Counted from the first letter of the stretch, positions 53,714-63,234 are shown. The stretch is 64,000 nucleotides of DNA from JAJRPT01 sp965661945 (GCA_965661945.1 CBFIFP010000007.1:74321-138320); one strand, 5' to 3'. Translations and numbers: made by a program. Notes: generated by a model from the letters alone, not told the origin.

Positions 53714-54787
53714 ATGATAAGGTTAATATTCTTACTTCTCTTAAGTGTTCTTGTTAGCAAATCAGCCGAACCCCTTGTTGCGTTTTATCAAGGTGATAGA
53801 TGGCATTTCTGGGATTCAGAAGGTAATGATTTATTTCAGAACAAGAAAATACTTGACGTAAATGGTTTTAGCGAAGGTCTTTTTACTGTCGTGGCAGATA
53901 TTGATGGGGTTATAAAAAATTGTTATATGGATTTGAAAGGTAAAATAACAATCATAACAAATTATCATGATGTAAAAGATTTCTCTAATGGAAAAGCTTT
54001 AATAGTTATGGATTATCCTGAAGAATTTATAGATAAACGATATGGTTACATTAATAAAGATGGAAGCGTTTTTATCAAGCCAAGTTTAATAGATGCTACA
54101 TATTTCACAGAAGGACTTGCTTATATATATGATGAAAATAGACGTGGATATATTGATACTAATGGAGTTATGCAAATAAGTTTAAAAGATGGCGAAGTTG
54201 GTTATCCATTTTCCGAAGGGTACGCTTCTATTTCAAATAAAGAATATAAAGTTGGTTTTATAGATAAAACAGGTAAGAAGGTCCTGCCTTTTGATTATCA
54301 AGAGCCAGCATACTTTGTTGGTGGTTTAGCAAAAGCAAATATAGATGGTGTTGTTGGGTTAATGGATAAAACTGGTAAGCTGATAGTAGAACCAACATAT
54401 CACGAACTTAATAAATTCAATGAGGGCTATTCATTCATAGGGAAATTATCTACTGGAATGAAATACACTTGGGCATTAATAGATAGTACTGGGCAAAAAA
54501 TCACGAATGAGGTCTTTTCAGATGTTCAGTATTTTTCTCAAGGACTTTGCGCAGTTAAGGAAAACGGTGAATGGAAGTTCATAGATAAATCTGGTAAAAC
54601 AGTTATAAGTAATAATTATATTCTTTGTGGCGTGTTTGCTGGAGAAAAACCTTTAGCATGGGTTTCTTACGAAAATGAAGGCAAGAAAAATGCCGAGTTT
54701 ATTAACAAAGAAGGGCAGACAATTTTAAGATTACCATTTAATGTTGTTAAAGCTATTGATTTGAGAGTTAATAAAGAATTATATTAA
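53714..54787 (+). CDS. WG-repeat (KWG) protein, exported
   Basis: A 357-residue protein with the signal peptide MIRLIFLLLLSVLVSKSA. The body consists of about nine WG-type repeats of roughly 40 residues, with the pattern G-x-I/F-D-K-x-G-K... followed by F-x-x-G-L/Y-A. Examples are YGYINKDGSVFIKP, RGYIDTNGVMQISL, VGFIDKTGKKVLPF, VGLMDKTGKLIVEP and WKFIDKSGKTVISN. WG repeats form beta-rich binding surfaces of unknown ligand. No catalytic domain is visible. A perfect palindrome follows. Confidence 0.85.
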   Translation: MIRLIFLLLLSVLVSKSAEPLVAFYQGDRWHFWDSEGNDLFQNKKILDVNGFSEGLFTVVADIDGVIKNCYMDLKGKITIITNYHDVKDFSNGKALIVMDYPEEFIDKRYGYINKDGSVFIKPSLIDATYFTEGLAYIYDENRRGYIDTNGVMQISLKDGEVGYPFSEGYASISNKEYKVGFIDKTGKKVLPFDYQEPAYFVGGLAKANIDGVVGLMDKTGKLIVEPTYHELNKFNEGYSFIGKLSTGMKYTWALIDSTGQKITNEVFSDVQYFSQGLCAVKENGEWKFIDKSGKTVISNNYILCGVFAGEKPLAWVSYENEGKKNAEFINKEGQTILRLPFNVVKAIDLRVNKELY

Positions 54788-54809
54788 AAAGATTTTATAA
54801 AAAAATTGA

Positions 54810-54840
54810 AACATAAATAACATTTAATGTTATTTATGTT
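54810..54840. terminator. Perfect 15-bp palindrome after the WG-repeat gene
   Basis: AACATAAATAACATT and its exact complement are separated by a single T. The stem is AT-only and lacks a T tract. It lies 23 bases after the stop of the WG-repeat gene and may end or stabilise that transcript. Confidence 0.55.
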
Positions 54841-54921
54841 ATTACAAATAAACAAAAATGTAACAAAAACCATTGGTTTGAGTTATTAGTTGTATAAAAA
54901 ATGAAATAATAAGGAAGAATT

Positions 54922-57900
54922 ATGTTTAGAAGTTTTGTATTATTTACAATATTAGTACTTAATATACAAAATATGTATGGCGCTTTTTCAGTTACAAATA
55001 TTATAACTGACGATTTCCCAATTGTTAAGGTTAATTTCACAGCAACAACGCCTGCTGGTGTGCCTTATCAAAATTTGCGTGCCGAAGATTTTACAGTAAT
55101 TGAAAACGGTCTGAATATGACCCCAAACCTTCAACTAAATTGTATAGAATCAGAAGAACCTGCAGAATTAAGCATTTTATTAATTCTTGATAAAAGTGGC
55201 TCAATGGATACCAACCCTGATGATGGAATTAGAAGATGGGATTGGGTGGTTGAAGGAGCAAGAAAGTTTGTAGAATCTATTGATTTTGTAGGAAGAACTA
55301 AAATTGCAATTACAACATTTTCTGGACTAAATTCAGTTAATTTAATAGCTGACTTCACTAATGATAAAGATTTTCTAATTCAATCGGTTGATGATGTTCT
55401 TCCTTTTGGTCCTACTTATTATTTACCTCCATTGATTGATGATGTTAATTTTAATGCGGTTAAATTACTTAGCGAGCAACCAACTGATATGAACAGAATA
55501 GTTGTTTTCTTAACGGATGGATTACCAGAACCTAAAGAAGTAACCGATAATAGATTTGACGAGGTAATTCAACAATTCAGTGAGAACAACATACAAATGT
55601 ATTCTATAACTTTAAGTATGCCATTACCATCTTTTCTTTCAAAAATTTCACAAGAAACTGGTGGAAAATCTTTTGCGGTTTATGAAAGAGAAGAACTAAG
55701 CGATATTTATCAATTAATAGCAATTGAAGCACAAGCAAGACAAATATGTGAACTTTCTTGGAGTACTGCTTATGGTTGTGATGAACTTTCAAGAGAAAGA
55801 GAAGTATCGTTTGATTTTTTAAGAGATTTAGATCCACTGCCAAGAGTTAGAACATATCTAGCTCCTGAAAGAAGTATTGCTAGATTAATTCCTTCTGATG
55901 GAGATTTATTAAGTTTTGGTAATCCTAATATTGGAGACCCAGTAACTCTAACAGCAACATTTACAGTCGAAAACTCACCTTTTACTTTTAAAGGAACTAA
56001 CTTTACTCCAGCAACATTCTTTAGATTTGCTGGAATCAGAATTGACGGAGAACCTGCTGACGTTGATGATGTTGCAGAAGTAGGAAGTGAAATCGAGGTA
56101 GATATTACTTTTACTCAAGAGGACGAAAAAGAATTTAGACAAGCATTTTTCACATTAGAAGGTATTTACTGTCCTGCATATATGAACCTTGTTGGTGGTT
56201 TTTCTAAAGTAAATTTAGTTAACCCTCACAGTGGTGTTTTTTCTGCTTGTGAAGGTATAGAAATTCAATGGGCGGGAGTTGAAGAAACTACTCCAGTTAA
56301 CCTATATTACTCTACTAACAATGGTCAAAATTGGCAATTGATAAGAAGAAACGTTACTGGTGGAAGTTACAATTGGTCACCTAATTTTGCTTCAGATAAT
56401 ATCAAAATAAAAATTGAAAGAGAAGCAACTCAATCATATCGCTGGGTTCATCAAGGTTCAAACGACTTTGATGCAGAGTTATCAGGTATAGAAATGGACG
56501 CTAATGAAACATTTATCTATATGTCTGGTTATCATCAAGAAACATTGAATTTCTTAGATTATAGTAGAGTTTCTAGAGGTGGACATGATTTATTCTTAAC
56601 TAAAGTTGATAAAGATGGATTTCCTCAATGGATGATTCAAGCTGGTACAACTCAAAATGATTCACTTGTAGGTGTTGCTATTTCTGATGCTGGTGATATC
56701 TTCTCTGCTGGTATTGTTTACCAAGGTATTCAAATTGGAACAAACTTTCCAAATATGCAGCATCCAAACAAAGCTTATGGAATGATTATGAAAGTCAACC
56801 CCAACGGAAGTGTTACAAGAGTTATAACTTTTGGTTCAAGAGATAATTTAAACACAACTGTTGATGTTAGAGCTATAAGATACAATGCTGCTGAAAATAG
56901 AATTGAAGTGGCAGGTTCTTACAGAAATACTTTAGAATTTGGTTCAGCTCTTACTCTTCCTAACAGTGGAAACTTTGTTGCTCATTATGATACAGATTTA
57001 AATTTTATAAATGCATTTGCTACTGGTTTTAACATAAATACATTTAAAAAATACTCGCACACTGATTCAGAAAATAATCTATATAAAATAGATACATTTG
57101 AAGATCAAATTCAGTTTGGTGAGATATCATTAACTTCTCAAGATATGAAAGACATTGCGGTTTCTAAATATGGAACCACTCAAGCAAGTGAAGATATATC
57201 AAGAGAGTTTTTTAAAGTCGAAAAACCTACACTTGAATTTCAAAGAACTAATTTAGTAATAGATGAGACTCTTGTTGGTGGAGAGCCAAGTTTAAGAGTA
57301 TTCAATGCTTTGCTTTATAATCCAAGTGATTTACCAGTTAAGTTAAATGGATTTAGGTTTACTAATAATCCTTCTGAATTCTCAATGAGAACGCAACTTC
57401 CTGAGCAAATTTTAAGTAAAGAAGAAATTACTCTTGAGTTTTCTTTCGAACCAACTGCATTAGGACAACGCTCATCATCTTTTACAATTGATTCTGATTG
57501 CGCTGATGACATTACAATACAAATATCTGGGGTAGGAACTTGTAGAGGAGATTCTGACGAATTAGTTGATCTTGGCACAAAAACAATCGGTATAAGGTCA
57601 AGAATTGTAATGGAAGATATTTTTAGAAATCCTACATCACAATCTGTAAGAATTACTCCTTCAATAGAAGATGACCCAAATAATGAATTCGAAATTGCTA
57701 TTCTAAGAGCAGATGGTACCTCAGTTCCCTCTGATAATATTCCACCTAAATCAAGCGTTAGTTTTGAGATATTCTTTACACCAAACCAAGAAGGACAGAG
57801 AACTGCTAAAATTAATTATGGAGTTACCTCTGCATGCGAAAATACGTTCTCTGATTTAATAGGTGAAGGTATCAACTCATCAATAGTAGGAACATCTCCA

Positions 57901-59565
57901 GAAATTAAAAATAGAATTAGAACAGTAAATAGAGGGATAATCTCACTCGAAAATTTATCTGATTTAGAAACTGAAATAAGAAATCTTACAATTGTTAACG
58001 ACGATGAATCTTATTTTAAACTTATTAATATTCAAAATTCATATCAAATTCAAGGAAATCAAACAATAGAAATAGAATATGAATTCACTCCTTTAACAGA
58101 AGGTGAGTTTAATGCAAATCTTGAATACACTTTAGCTAATAATACAACTGATGCTTCTACTGAATTAGTTGGTATTGGTGTTTTCCCTAATATTACTTAT
58201 GAAATGATTTGTCCTGATGGTGCTATTCAAACTCAAACATCTGAAGCCATTTTAAGAATTACTAATAACTCTCAGATTGATGCTGTTGATATATTTCAAA
58301 TTGAATCACTTACAAATGACTATAAATTTATCGGTAATAACAATATTATTGAAAATATTAATATAGCATCGGGAGCTACAAGAGATGTTTTAATTGACTT
58401 TACTCCAATTAATTCTGGATTTATTAATCATGATTTTGCAATTATAGCAGATGTTGCAATCGGTAATTTAACAAACGATATATTTGCCTCAGACTCTGTT
58501 CTTCCTAACTTAACAGGTGCTTGTAGCGCACTTAGCAGTGCTAACGAAGTACAAAATGATTTTGGTAATATATTAATTTGCGATAAAAATGGATTTTTTA
58601 ACTATTCATTAGTCAACAGTTCGAGCGTTGAATTAATTGTTAATAGAAACGATGTAGTTATTACTCCAAATGAAGATGTATTTATTGTTAATATGCCTGA
58701 AGTAGTTACTCTTCAGCCAGGTCAAACTCAAAATATTCAAGTAATTTTTGCTCCTAAAGATGCAAGAGTTTATAACGCTAAAGTTGAATTTGATAATAAT
58801 TTAAATGTGGATTACATATTAGATTTAACAGGAAGAGGAATATTTATAGACCTAACTTCCAGCATAGGAATACCAAAAGGTCTAATGCCAGGAAAAGATA
58901 ATACCGATAAAATGAGATTTAATGCAAATGTTGAAGAAATTGCAAAAGGCGACCCATCTTGGGACATTAACGAAATTGTAATTAACATTAAATATAACTT
59001 CAGAGCTGTTCACCTTCTTGAGAATAATATCACAGATTTAACAGGTGGAGCTATGAACTGGACTGCAAACATTGTGTCTATCAACGAAATCAATATCGTT
59101 GGTACTGGATCTTTAATGTCTGCTTACAATGGAGGACTTTGTGATATTGAATTTTATATGGAAATGTCCGACGAGTTCGAATCTGAAGTTTATTACTCTG
59201 TTTTCTTACCAAATTGCCAAACAACAGGAACTACTGATCCTTTGATTACAAAATTAGATGAGTTCTGTGCTAGAGATTTCAGAATATTTGAAACTGGTGG
59301 TACTTTTGACCAAATGGAAAATATAAATCCTAACCCACTAAATCAAAGCACTTATGTGACGTATTCTACTGCCTTTGACGGACCAGTAAAAATTGAAATA
59401 TATGATGTTATGGGGAATTCAATTTCTATTCCAGTTAATGAAATTCAAGAATCAGGTTTTCATCAGTTCTTTTTAAATATTGAAAACTTACACTCCGGAG
59501 TTTATTTCATTAATTTCCATACCTTAACTAAAATTCAAACCTCTCAATTTATAATTGCAAAATAA
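54922..59565 (+). CDS. Very large VWA-domain protein with SBBP and ASH-like repeats and a type IX sorting domain
   Basis: A 1,547-residue secreted protein. After a signal peptide (FRSFVLFTILVLNIQNMYGA) comes a von Willebrand A domain (about 85-270) with an intact metal site: DKSGSMD, a threonine in ITTFSG and FLTDGLPEP. Residues about 515-740 contain SBBP-type propeller phrases (GGHDLFLTKVDKDGFPQWMI, GVAISDAGDIFSAG). The part from about 770 to 1350 has repeats of the ASPM/SPD2/hydin type (PTALGQRSSSFTIDSDCADD, FFTPNQEGQRTAKINYGVTS). The end is a type A sorting domain (NPNPLNQSTYVTY, DVMGNSI, GVYFINFHT, FIIAK). A surface adhesin is a reasonable guess; the ligand is unknown. Confidence 0.85.
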   Translation: MFRSFVLFTILVLNIQNMYGAFSVTNIITDDFPIVKVNFTATTPAGVPYQNLRAEDFTVIENGLNMTPNLQLNCIESEEPAELSILLILDKSGSMDTNPDDGIRRWDWVVEGARKFVESIDFVGRTKIAITTFSGLNSVNLIADFTNDKDFLIQSVDDVLPFGPTYYLPPLIDDVNFNAVKLLSEQPTDMNRIVVFLTDGLPEPKEVTDNRFDEVIQQFSENNIQMYSITLSMPLPSFLSKISQETGGKSFAVYEREELSDIYQLIAIEAQARQICELSWSTAYGCDELSREREVSFDFLRDLDPLPRVRTYLAPERSIARLIPSDGDLLSFGNPNIGDPVTLTATFTVENSPFTFKGTNFTPATFFRFAGIRIDGEPADVDDVAEVGSEIEVDITFTQEDEKEFRQAFFTLEGIYCPAYMNLVGGFSKVNLVNPHSGVFSACEGIEIQWAGVEETTPVNLYYSTNNGQNWQLIRRNVTGGSYNWSPNFASDNIKIKIEREATQSYRWVHQGSNDFDAELSGIEMDANETFIYMSGYHQETLNFLDYSRVSRGGHDLFLTKVDKDGFPQWMIQAGTTQNDSLVGVAISDAGDIFSAGIVYQGIQIGTNFPNMQHPNKAYGMIMKVNPNGSVTRVITFGSRDNLNTTVDVRAIRYNAAENRIEVAGSYRNTLEFGSALTLPNSGNFVAHYDTDLNFINAFATGFNINTFKKYSHTDSENNLYKIDTFEDQIQFGEISLTSQDMKDIAVSKYGTTQASEDISREFFKVEKPTLEFQRTNLVIDETLVGGEPSLRVFNALLYNPSDLPVKLNGFRFTNNPSEFSMRTQLPEQILSKEEITLEFSFEPTALGQRSSSFTIDSDCADDITIQISGVGTCRGDSDELVDLGTKTIGIRSRIVMEDIFRNPTSQSVRITPSIEDDPNNEFEIAILRADGTSVPSDNIPPKSSVSFEIFFTPNQEGQRTAKINYGVTSACENTFSDLIGEGINSSIVGTSPEIKNRIRTVNRGIISLENLSDLETEIRNLTIVNDDESYFKLINIQNSYQIQGNQTIEIEYEFTPLTEGEFNANLEYTLANNTTDASTELVGIGVFPNITYEMICPDGAIQTQTSEAILRITNNSQIDAVDIFQIESLTNDYKFIGNNNIIENINIASGATRDVLIDFTPINSGFINHDFAIIADVAIGNLTNDIFASDSVLPNLTGACSALSSANEVQNDFGNILICDKNGFFNYSLVNSSSVELIVNRNDVVITPNEDVFIVNMPEVVTLQPGQTQNIQVIFAPKDARVYNAKVEFDNNLNVDYILDLTGRGIFIDLTSSIGIPKGLMPGKDNTDKMRFNANVEEIAKGDPSWDINEIVINIKYNFRAVHLLENNITDLTGGAMNWTANIVSINEINIVGTGSLMSAYNGGLCDIEFYMEMSDEFESEVYYSVFLPNCQTTGTTDPLITKLDEFCARDFRIFETGGTFDQMENINPNPLNQSTYVTYSTAFDGPVKIEIYDVMGNSISIPVNEIQESGFHQFFLNIENLHSGVYFINFHTLTKIQTSQFIIAK

Positions 59566-59608
59566 AGTTAGAATTAACTTACTAATATTATTAGCTTTAA
59601 TATTAATA

Positions 59609-59638
59609 CCCGATAAGAAATTATCGGGTTTTTATTTT
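59609..59638 (+). terminator. Intrinsic terminator after the VWA-protein gene
   Basis: CCCGATAA and TTATCGGG form a perfect stem with a GAAA loop, followed by TTTTTATTTT. It is 44 bases downstream of the stop codon. Confidence 0.93.
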
Positions 59639-59663
59639 AAATTTAAAAACAACATTTTGGAAC

Positions 59664-59717
59664 ATAAATCCGATTAATTTTGTCCTATTAATAAATCCGA
59701 TTAATTTTGTCTTATTA
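59664..59717 (+). repeat. Two tandem 27-bp repeats that build a promoter
   Basis: ATAAATCCGATTAATTTTGT and seven further bases occur twice in direct succession (59664-59690 and 59691-59717), differing at one position (CCTATTA against CTTATTA). Each unit contains TAATTTTG. The 27-base period puts the TTTG of unit 1 (59679-59682) 19 bases before the TAATTTTG of unit 2 (59702-59709), which is the -33/-7 arrangement. Transcription would start near 59716, about 29 bases before the DUF4856 gene. Confidence 0.68.
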
Positions 59718-59744
59718 TTTTAAACAATTTTTAAAAGGTTTTAT

Positions 59745-60839
59745 ATGAAATTCTCAAAAATACATTTCATTCTATTTGCATTTATCTTTACATTAATTTC
59801 ATGTAAAGATGACGAAACTGATAATGTTCAAGAAATTCATACAACATATAATTTTTCTAACGTTGATTTCTCAGGTCAAACTGAAAGGTTAAACCAATTA
59901 GATGAGTTTGCTGCTTACTTTAAGTCTGTTGATAAAGGCGCTAAAATAGAAACTCAAGTGATGCTCGACATGTTTGCCAACACAAATGAAAATGGAAACG
60001 GTAACTTTTCATTTTCCTCTACTAAACAATTAAAAGATAAAACTGCTCCACAAGCAATTGAAACATTAGAATCCTTTATGTCTTCTCTTGCAGAAATATC
60101 TGGCACTACAGAAGAGGGTTCTCTTGGTAAAGCTGGAATAGTTAAATCAGGCACAAAACAATACTTATTCAATGAAAATGGTGTTGAATACCAACAATTA
60201 ATCGAAAAAGGACTAATGGGAGCTTGCTTTTTACACCAAATCACAAATGTTTACCTAAGTCCAGATAAAATGAATGTAGAAAATAATACAAACTCAGAAG
60301 GTAAAAATTACACTGCTATGGAACACCACTGGGATGAAGCATTTGGCTATCTTGGTGCAACTACAAACTGGCCTCAGGATTTAACTGGAGAAAGATATTG
60401 GGCAAAATACACTCATAAATCAAACTCTGATGTTACAAATGGCTTAATAGATTCTCCACAAGATATAACTACTTCATTTATAAAAGGTAGAATTGCTATT
60501 CAAAATAAAGACTATACTGAAAGAGATAAACAAATTGATATAATAATTAATCAATTGGAAGTAATTGCAGCAACAACAGCATTAAATTATGTGAATACTT
60601 CCCTTAATAATTTTAACGACGATGCTATTAGAAATCACGCATTATCAGAAGCCTATGCCTTTATTTGGGGGTTAAACTTCATAAACTTCCAAAAAAGAGC
60701 TATCACCCAAAGTCAAATAAACAATCTTTTAGATATCTTGGGTTTAAACTACTACGAAGTTAGTATTACTCAATTGAACACATTACGTGACGAAATTGCA
60801 AAAATTTATAATTTAGATAATATTAAAACAAACTTTTAA
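59745..60839 (+). CDS. DUF4856 family lipoprotein
   Basis: A 364-residue lipoprotein with a signal peptide ending TLISC (cysteine at residue 20). The body matches the Bacteroidetes family DUF4856: a TTYNFSNVDFSGQTERL start, GVEYQQLIEKGLMGACFLHQ, AMEHHWDEAFGYLGATTNWP and RNHALSEAYAFIWGLNF. The helical imelysin-like layout suggests a periplasmic or surface binding role, sometimes linked with metal uptake, but the function is not established. It has its own promoter and terminator and is therefore a single-gene unit. Confidence 0.82.
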   Translation: MKFSKIHFILFAFIFTLISCKDDETDNVQEIHTTYNFSNVDFSGQTERLNQLDEFAAYFKSVDKGAKIETQVMLDMFANTNENGNGNFSFSSTKQLKDKTAPQAIETLESFMSSLAEISGTTEEGSLGKAGIVKSGTKQYLFNENGVEYQQLIEKGLMGACFLHQITNVYLSPDKMNVENNTNSEGKNYTAMEHHWDEAFGYLGATTNWPQDLTGERYWAKYTHKSNSDVTNGLIDSPQDITTSFIKGRIAIQNKDYTERDKQIDIIINQLEVIAATTALNYVNTSLNNFNDDAIRNHALSEAYAFIWGLNFINFQKRAITQSQINNLLDILGLNYYEVSITQLNTLRDEIAKIYNLDNIKTNF

Positions 60840-60868
60840 AAATTTCTCTCTTATTAATTAAACAAAAA

Positions 60869-60899
60869 AACCTCTTAATTTAAATTGAGAGGTTTTTTC
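60869..60899 (+). terminator. Intrinsic terminator of the DUF4856 gene
   Basis: AACCTCT and AGAGGTT form the outer stem, extended by AATTT/AAATT inside, and a T run follows. It is 30 bases after the stop. Confidence 0.9.
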
Positions 60900-60912
60900 T
60901 TTTTTAAAATTT

Positions 60913-60942
60913 AAAAAAAAAAGCAATCGGTTATGATTGCTT
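60913..60942 (-). terminator. Terminator on the minus strand next to the tRNA fragment
   Basis: On the minus strand AAGCAATC and GATTGCTT pair around a 6-base loop and eight T residues follow. It faces the DUF4856 terminator and would end a transcript coming from the right, which fits a tRNA once located there. Confidence 0.78.
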
Positions 60943-60952
60943 AATGTCTTGA

Positions 60953-60970
60953 GGTGATGGCCGGACTTTA
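60953..60970 (-). other. Displaced tRNA 3' end (probable attachment site of the integrated element)
   Basis: On the minus strand one reads AAGTCCGGCCATCACCT. This fits the end of a tRNA: the last part of the T loop (AAGT), the 3' strand of the T stem (CCGGC), the acceptor strand (CATCACC) and a U at the discriminator position. The stretch is G+C-rich in an otherwise A+T-rich area, is followed by a terminator, and its match to a T loop breaks at 60968-60970. No 5' part of a tRNA is present. A tyrosine integrase begins 133 bases away. The intact tRNA would be expected at the other end of the element, beyond the window. Confidence 0.6.
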
Positions 60971-61102
60971 ATATTTTATTTTAATATTTATATAATTTTC
61001 ATATATTATATATATAGTCTGATTTTAGACACTATGTTATATTTGTTTTATATTTAATTTATACTTAATTTTGCTTTTATTGGTCACCATATTGGACACC
61101 TT

Positions 61103-62281
61103 TTGAAATATTTATTTTATCTTAAAAGCAATAAGAAAGATATTAGCCCTATATATATCGATATTAGAATGCCATCTCAAAGGAAAAGAATTCCTACAGG
61201 GATTTCTGTAATTAAAAAGAACTGGGATTCTAAAAAAAATGTAGTGAAATTATCAGATAATAATTCTTTCTTCAAGAATACAAAATTAAAAAACATTTCC
61301 GAAATATTAGATAAATATATTATTGAAACTCCAAAAATAAAACATAATATATTTGATGCTATCGAGCTTTTAAAAATAAATGATTCTAAAGATAATCAAA
61401 ATGAACTTGATTTAGTTGATAATTTTATTGATTACATTTACAAAGAATACACAACTATTGGCTCTCAAAAAAAGCTATTAAATTTAAAGATGATACTTGG
61501 AAAGTACAAAAAAGGATTAAGATTTTCAGAACTAACAATTAAAGACTTAGATGGATTTAGTAAACTATTAGTAAAAAATGGTTATAGTAATTCATATATA
61601 ATAAGGACTGTGGCACTCTTCAAGACTTTAATGAGGAACTATCATAAGATTAATCCTAATATCGATATTAGTTATTTAAATAATTTTAAAAATATAGTCC
61701 AGAACAAATACTCAACCTTAATTGCTCTCGATGAATCAGAAATAAAATGTATTCAAGAGTATCTTCCATCTGAAAATCTTGTCAAAATTAAAGACCTCTT
61801 TTTGATACAATGTAGTACTGGATTAAGAGTATCCGACTTGCTTAATTTAAAAAAAGAGAATATTGATAAAGTAAATAATGAAATTCTGCTGACAACTATT
61901 AAAACATCCGAATTAATCAGAATTCCAATTACTAATAAAATAATTCCTATTTTTGAGAAATACAATTATGAACTTCCTAAAATATCTGACGTTAAATATA
62001 ACAAATACCTCAAGGAATTATGCAAGAGCGCAGGGATAGAAACCCCAACATTAATTACATCATGGAATGCAGGAAGTAGAATTGACGAAATAAAACCTAA
62101 ATACCAATTAATAACTAGCCATACAGCACGTCGCACATTCATAACTAGATTGCTGCGAAAAGGACTGCTGCCTGAACAAATAATGAAAATCACAGGTCAT
62201 AGAAATAGACGTTCTTTTGATGAATATGTAAAAATAACACAATCTGAAGCTATAGATGCTGTGAGAAATGCTTTAGATTAA
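61103..62281 (+). CDS. Tyrosine recombinase / integrase
   Basis: Site-specific recombinase, 392 residues. The N-terminal 95 residues resemble the arm-binding domain of Bacteroidetes integrases (IYIDIRMPSQRKRIPTGISV), and a SAM-like core-binding domain follows. Catalytic residues are visible: Arg in STGLRVSDLLNLK, Lys in TTIKTSE, HxxR in SHTARRTF, His in ITGHRNRRSF and the nucleophile in DEYVKI. The frame begins with TTG at 61103; no ATG lies near the N-terminus. Its closeness to a tRNA 3' end marks the edge of an integrative element. Confidence 0.93.
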   Translation: MKYLFYLKSNKKDISPIYIDIRMPSQRKRIPTGISVIKKNWDSKKNVVKLSDNNSFFKNTKLKNISEILDKYIIETPKIKHNIFDAIELLKINDSKDNQNELDLVDNFIDYIYKEYTTIGSQKKLLNLKMILGKYKKGLRFSELTIKDLDGFSKLLVKNGYSNSYIIRTVALFKTLMRNYHKINPNIDISYLNNFKNIVQNKYSTLIALDESEIKCIQEYLPSENLVKIKDLFLIQCSTGLRVSDLLNLKKENIDKVNNEILLTTIKTSELIRIPITNKIIPIFEKYNYELPKISDVKYNKYLKELCKSAGIETPTLITSWNAGSRIDEIKPKYQLITSHTARRTFITRLLRKGLLPEQIMKITGHRNRRSFDEYVKITQSEAIDAVRNALD

Positions 62282-62372
62282 TTAATCAACATAATAATAC
62301 ATCGTATAAAATCAACTAATATAGAGGTTTATAAATAATATGAAAGAAAGTTTTGAAATACGAAAAATAAAA

Positions 62373-62404
62373 CTTGCATATTAAATATTAATTCCTTAAT
62401 TTTG
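62373..62404 (+). promoter_or_regulatory. Promoter upstream of 62446 (CTTG-N20-TAATTTTG)
   Basis: CTTG at 62373-62376 and TAATTTTG at 62397-62404 with a 20-base spacer match the promoters of rpsL and rpmH. Start would be near 62411. The element therefore uses the host's promoter type. The remaining 62282-62372 interval shows nothing else. Confidence 0.65.
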
Positions 62405-62445
62405 TATTAGAATTTAAAACAAATACAAAATAAAGGGATTTAATA

Positions 62446-62745
62446 ATGGTAGTACTAAACAAAAAACACGCTCACAGAGACAGCTCATCAAATTTCTCTA
62501 TAAAATATCATTGCTATGATGATGCTTTTAGGTCGTTAATTCAAGAAACTGAAAGCCAAGATAATTACTCGGTTGAATATGGTAGTGGGGATTTAAAGGA
62601 TTATAAAGTATACAATACTAATACTTGTAATTGTCATTATGATGAAGATTTAGATGTGACTATATACGATGACGAACCAGACTTCAAGTTTGGTGATAAC
62701 TCTGCTTGGATAGGTGATTACCACTATACAATAGAAGGAGAGTAA
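62446..62745 (+). CDS. Hypothetical acidic protein in the integrated element
   Basis: A 99-residue protein, not recognised. It is strongly acidic in its second half (HYDEDLDVTIYDDEPDFKFG) and rich in Tyr and His; a CNCH cluster could bind metal. It has its own promoter and an AAAGGG ribosome binding site, and is followed after 6 bases by the next gene. Small acidic proteins next to integrases and restriction genes are sometimes anti-restriction or DNA-mimic proteins, but nothing specific supports that here. Confidence 0.6.
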   Translation: MVVLNKKHAHRDSSSNFSIKYHCYDDAFRSLIQETESQDNYSVEYGSGDLKDYKVYNTNTCNCHYDEDLDVTIYDDEPDFKFGDNSAWIGDYHYTIEGE

Positions 62746-62751
62746 ACCCAA

Positions 62752-63234
62752 ATGAACCAAAAACACATAGTCTTAAACAACCTTTACAGATTGGCGAATG
62801 GCAATAAATTCATATTGACTAATATGCCTGAAATTGCGACACCAAGTAAAGTAAACAATCTCTTAATTATTTACGACAAGGATGTTAAAAAGGAAACTAT
62901 GCTTGAGTTTGTACCAGAGAAAGAAATCGAATTAAGCGGATTATTTCTAAAATTCCCTGAAAACTCAGCCATATTATATACAAATGATGAAGATTATTTT
63001 GATGAGTTCGTCGAGCAAATCAAACTCAAGGGCTTTGTAATAAATCGTAAATATACAATTTCGGATATTTTAAATATGCTTGCAGAAAAAGGCATAAAAA
63101 TCACTAGACAAACTCTAACAGGTTATGTGAATAATCACTTAATATCTAAATTAGATTATAAAAAAGGCGTTAAAGAATTAACCATTTACGATTCTGGCTT
63201 AAGAAAAGCGCTTAATTATTATTTAAAATCTTAA
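62752..63234 (+). CDS. Hypothetical protein with C-terminal helix-turn-helix-like segment
   Basis: A 160-residue protein, not recognised as a family. Residues about 105-140 (TISDILNMLAEKGIKITRQT followed by LTGYVNNHLI) have the look of a helix-turn-helix in which a second helix reads a site, so a regulatory role is possible. It is cotranscribed with the 99-residue gene upstream and ends tail to tail with the minus-strand gene, overlapping it by four bases. Confidence 0.6.
   Translation: MNQKHIVLNNLYRLANGNKFILTNMPEIATPSKVNNLLIIYDKDVKKETMLEFVPEKEIELSGLFLKFPENSAILYTNDEDYFDEFVEQIKLKGFVINRKYTISDILNMLAEKGIKITRQTLTGYVNNHLISKLDYKKGVKELTIYDSGLRKALNYYLKS

Noticed and set aside
60921..60970. A protein tail on the minus strand (frame reading KSGHHLKTLSNHNRLL)
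   Set aside because: The stretch contains a perfect terminator and a tRNA-like stem strand, and no longer coding frame leads into it.
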